Assembly (NCBI GenBank): GCA_024449915.1
Contig: JAMZAV010000008.1
Span: 1,798,001 to 1,862,000, forward strand
DNA from: Sweltsa coloradensis
Lineage: Eukaryota; Arthropoda; Insecta; Plecoptera; Chloroperlidae
Reading direction: 5' to 3'
DNA length: 64,000 nucleotides
The position numbers and the translations under genes are program-made. Below the pieces are notes generated by a model, which saw nothing but the letters and a program-made list of their open reading frames with translations, had not been told where the DNA came from and ran no database searches. Shown here piece after piece: positions 60,928 through 64,000 of this stretch (within the stretch, counting starts at the first letter, position 1; every line of letters begins with the position of its first letter).

Positions 60928-61716
60928 TTGGATGAGCGTAGCGAGCGTAGCGAGTGGAGCGAAGACTTCAATTTCACTGACCCCCCAAAATATTTAGCTC
61001 GGGTGTTTTTTTTTTTTTTTTTTTTTTTTTTTTTCCGTCTGTTTGTTCGCTCGATTCCGGGCAAACGGCATATGCGATCTTGATGAAAATTGGAGGGGAC
61101 CTTCGTTTTCTCTGAACTTAGAGGTGTATTGTTTTTTGGTACAATCGAAGAAATATTTCTCATGAATATCGTACTTTTACGATTTTTTTCGATTTTTAGT
61201 GCGATATTTTCGTGACATTTGGTCCGATTCTGACCAAACGGGTAGGGCTACAACGTTCATATTTCACATGGACATTAAGGTTATGGTGATGTAGTACCTT
61301 TTGAAAGAAAAAGTTGAAAAAGTTAGCCAGAATCATAGAAATAAAGGTTTTAATATAAGTTTTTCAATTTCTAGAGCGATATTTTCGTCCCATTCGGGCC
61401 GATTCTTACCAAACGAGTGAATCTACAACGTTCAGATTTCACATGGACATTAAAGTTATGCTGATGTAATACCTTTTAAAATAAAAAGTTGAAAAAGTTG
61501 AAAAAGTTAGCCAGAATCCACAGAAATAAAGTTTTTAATATGAGTTTATTGAGGTTTATAATACCAATTAACACCTAACAATAGAAACTTGACAACAATC
61601 ACCTACAATGCATTCAAAAGCACTTGCAAAGGAAAAGTGCAAACAAACGCAAAAACGCAAACAAAAAAATTACAAAAACGCTCATCCATCAACGCGGCGG
61701 GACTTTAGCGTTTTCC
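60928..61716 (+). mobile_element. KK element, copy 2
   Basis: Left end ttggatgagcgtagcgagcg, then ggagcgaag, a poly-T tract (61007-61034) and a body with three units spaced about 174 bp (ccgattc-type words at 61051, 61224 and 61399). Units two and three are strongly alike (caacgttca, tcacatggacatta, agttagccagaatc). The right end is acgctcatcca (61678-61688) plus gcggcgggactttagcgttt. Same architecture as 36882-37660, although the inner unit sequence has diverged beyond easy alignment. Confidence 0.75.
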
Positions 61717-62470
61717 TATAATATATAAACAAATAATTCTCCCTTAAAACACTTTTTTCACTCTTTTTAAAAATTCAAAGTATTAAAAACTAATTTAAAA
61801 AAAATACCTATATATAAATACATTGAAATGATAATAATTATTTTTAAAAATGGTGTTTGGCACAGTATTTGTAAACTATTGCTTTTTTATGACTTTTTGG
61901 ATTGGTCCCGAAGGGCCCTTTTCGCTTTCCCATCACATGTTATTTAAGCTTAAAACAACAAATTATTATTTTTAAAAAAATAGACACTCTATAGTAATAC
62001 CTTCAAGCAAAAAAAAGAAAGCACGAGAAACAATTTTCCTAATTTGTGAAATTGAAATGCGAAAACGTAAATTTTAATTTTCAAACTTTGCTCCTATAAT
62101 GCCGCAACACACGATAACTTATTGTAGATTACCTTGATTACATCGGCGTTTGGGAAAATACCATAAATAATCACACAAAATACGTCGAGTTGCTGTTGAG
62201 TACGATCATGTGGGCGGTCCTATCTAGGACGGCAGATATTGCAAATTTACATTATAACATTTAGAACTTTTTTTTTAGCTATTCCATTAAATCAGGTAAA
62301 CATGAATTATATTTAATTTAGTATAGAGAAGTCCGACTCTTGATATAAATAAGACCTCAAAGAAAGAAACAAAGTTAAAAAAAATCATTTATTTATTACA
62401 AATTGATTAAATATCTTTGAGAACGAGATCTTTATAAAGCAGCGAGATGTTTATTTTGAATTATAAAGTA
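61717..62470. other. AT-rich stretch, nothing recognised
   Basis: Homopolymer A runs only. No gene or repeat identified. Confidence 0.5.
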
Positions 62471-62474
62471 TTAA

Positions 62475-63098
62475 GGGGAATCCCTAGACCCAAATATGAT
62501 TTCTAAAGAATGCAGTAAAGACGTCTGAAAAGTAAGTAGAATGTAAGAGGGGCTTAATAAAAGAGCGGATTTTTTTTTGAAATCTTTTTGACGGGACATA
62601 ACCTCAGAATCAACAATTGTATTCAAATTACTAGAATCAGTTGCTCAAGTTCAAAATTGAATTTTTAGCAGCGGTTTTTTGTATATTATTTCTACACTCC
62701 TTTATCTACAACTTAAATATAAGTATTATTGGTTTTATATGGTTTCAGGCGTTGCACGATTTTTTCCGTTAAACGGTACAAAATTTAAAATTGTACCGGC
62801 AGGAGAAAAAAATTGTGCAACGCAACAAACCATATAAATCCAAAAATCCTTTTATTTAGGTTGTAGATAAAGGAGTGTAGCAATAATATACATAAAACCG
62901 CTGCTAAAAATTCAATTTTGAACTTGAGCAACTGATTCCAGTAATTTGAATACAATTGTTGATTCTGAGGTTATGTCCCGTCAAAAAAATTTCAAAAAAA
63001 TAATCCGCTCTTTTATTAAGCCCCTCTTACATTCTACTTACTTTTCAGACGTATTTACTGCATTCTTAAGAAATCATATTTGGGTCTAGGGATTCCCC
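62475..63098. mobile_element. Foldback element F1, complete 624-bp palindrome between TTAA sites
   Basis: Arms of about 305 bp are inverted copies. The outer ends ggggaatccctagacccaaa and its exact complement lie at 62475 and 63098, followed inward by more than 80 almost identical positions (gaaaagtaagtagaatgtaa and its complement). The centre is at about 62785 (cggtacaaaatttaaaattg). TTAA flanks both ends (62471-62474, 63099-63102), as in piggyBac-type target duplication, although the terminal GGGG is not the classic CCC end. No ORF. A hairpin MITE is the likely identity. Confidence 0.85.
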
Positions 63099-63130
63099 TT
63101 AAGGAGAGACGTTTCCCTACACAAAAATTG

Positions 63131-63415
63131 AATATTCGCGTACCCGGCACCTCTACCATTAGTGCAGGATGCATGATCAAGCGTGGAACATAATAACGAT
63201 AAGATAAATTTTCGCTCCTAATTTTGGGTGCCCCCACCCGGCTTGTGACTGTCTGTTGCAGAGTATGTGTAAACATGTATACCCGGCACCTCCACCATTA
63301 GTGCAGGATGCATGATCAAGCGTGGAACATAATAAAACAAGGTTTATTTTCGCTCCTAATTTTGGATGCCCCCACCCGGGCTTGCTGACTGTATTTTCGT
63401 TTTACTTTTTGAATG
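63131..63415 (+). mobile_element. R1 repeat copy m, tandemly doubled
   Basis: Two head-to-tail partial R1 units, each tacccggcacctc(t/c)accat, tagtgcaggatgcatgatca, agcgtggaacataataa, ttttcgctcctaattttgg, tgcccccacccgg, at 63141-63275 and 63283-63410. The gap between box and end is unusual for the family (the word gcatgatcaagcg is found only here), so a sub-family duplicated locally. The first starts within 35 bases of the F1 palindrome. Confidence 0.75.
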
Positions 63416-63768
63416 TGTAAACAAGCTCCGGCGATCAAGGATGCAGATTGTAGACAGTATCTGTATGTTTCAATCATAACAACACATAATCCATTTCAAA
63501 CTCCTACGACAAAGTATTAATCATTGGTACAAATTTACATTTTAATAACTTTATTTCGTTGGGAATTCGTAATAAGGTACTAGGTTCATAATGGCGTAAT
63601 TTACTAACCGAGCATCCTTTGTTATGTTATGCATTCAACAATACGGAAGAGAAGAAGCATGCAAGTAAAATATCTTCGCTCTCTTGGGCGGATGCTAGTT
63701 GTAAGTGGACATCTTTTTCAATTGACTGTCAGATTCTGATAACATGACAAAGTCTGCAGCTAGTAAGA

Positions 63769-63966
63769 ACGTGGAAGACAGGGTAACTTGTTATGACTGT
63801 CTTCCGAGTCACATATCGATCATATGATCGACGTGCGTACGTGGAAGACAGGGTAACTTGTTATGACTGTCTTCCGAGTCACATATCGATCATATGATCG
63901 ACGTGCGTACGTATAAGACAGGGTAACTTGTTATGACTGTCTTCCGAGTCACATATCGATCATACG
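63769..63966. repeat. 70-bp tandem repeat, about 2.8 copies
   Basis: gggtaacttgttatgactgt occurs at 63781, 63851 and 63921, an exact 70-bp period. The first two units are essentially identical and the third differs slightly (gtataagac for gtggaagac). Each complete unit holds a hairpin with nine-base stems, ggaagacag/ctgtcttcc, and palindromes tcgatcatatgatcga and acgtgcgtacgt. The array ends in degenerating sequence close to the window edge. Confidence 0.95.
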
Positions 63967-64000
63967 TTCGGATAACTTGTCGGATGTCTTGCAGTCTTTC

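Noticed and set aside
63769..63966. Possible CRISPR array
   Set aside because: The period is exact and the whole 70 bp is repeated; there are no variable spacers. It is an ordinary tandem repeat.

Overview
The window looks like ordinary non-genic DNA from a large, repeat-rich, AT-rich animal genome. There are no bacterial-style operons and no long open reading frames; the longest is 166 codons and lies inside a repeat. The sequence carries tRNA-derived SINE-like units, a LINE reverse-transcriptase tail, inverted-repeat (MITE/foldback) elements and tri-/tetra-/heptanucleotide microsatellites. Together these point to an invertebrate, probably an arthropod and possibly an insect. That placement is inference from repeat style, not from a diagnostic gene. 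No complete protein-coding gene, rRNA, functional tRNA or CRISPR array could be supported.

Layout. 0-7 kb: unannotated AT-rich DNA, a LINE 3' end with a GATA tail, a minus-strand SINE, and a copy of the dominant dispersed family (called R1 here) flanked by 18-bp direct repeats. 7-17 kb: two copies of a ~450-bp repeat (R2), another R1 copy, microsatellites and a short possible exon. 19-28 kb: the densest repeat block, with six R1 copies, two foldback elements and a 418-bp terminal-inverted-repeat element. 28-37 kb: three more inverted-repeat structures and one intact 102-codon ORF of unknown identity at 35.4-35.7 kb. 37-44 kb: a structured element (called KK here), a duplicated ~320-bp segment on either side of a truncated KK copy, and the degraded C-terminal end of a LINE reverse transcriptase. 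47-50 kb: R1, a second SINE copy, and a ~660-bp block with frame-broken coding potential. 52-58 kb: a 77-bp tandem duplication, two ACGT-rich repeat clusters and several tRNA-like SINE heads. 60-64 kb: a second complete KK element, a 624-bp near-perfect palindrome between two TTAA sites, duplicated R1 units and a 70-bp tandem array at the right edge.

There is no pathway here. What organises the window is repeat biology: about a dozen R1 insertions share a strongly conserved motif (ACCCGGCACCTCCACCA), three KK elements combine terminal inverted repeats with three internal tandem units, and at least five separate sequences are built as long hairpins. These, plus the two possible orphan coding segments, deserve a second look. 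I found no convincing new multi-gene system.
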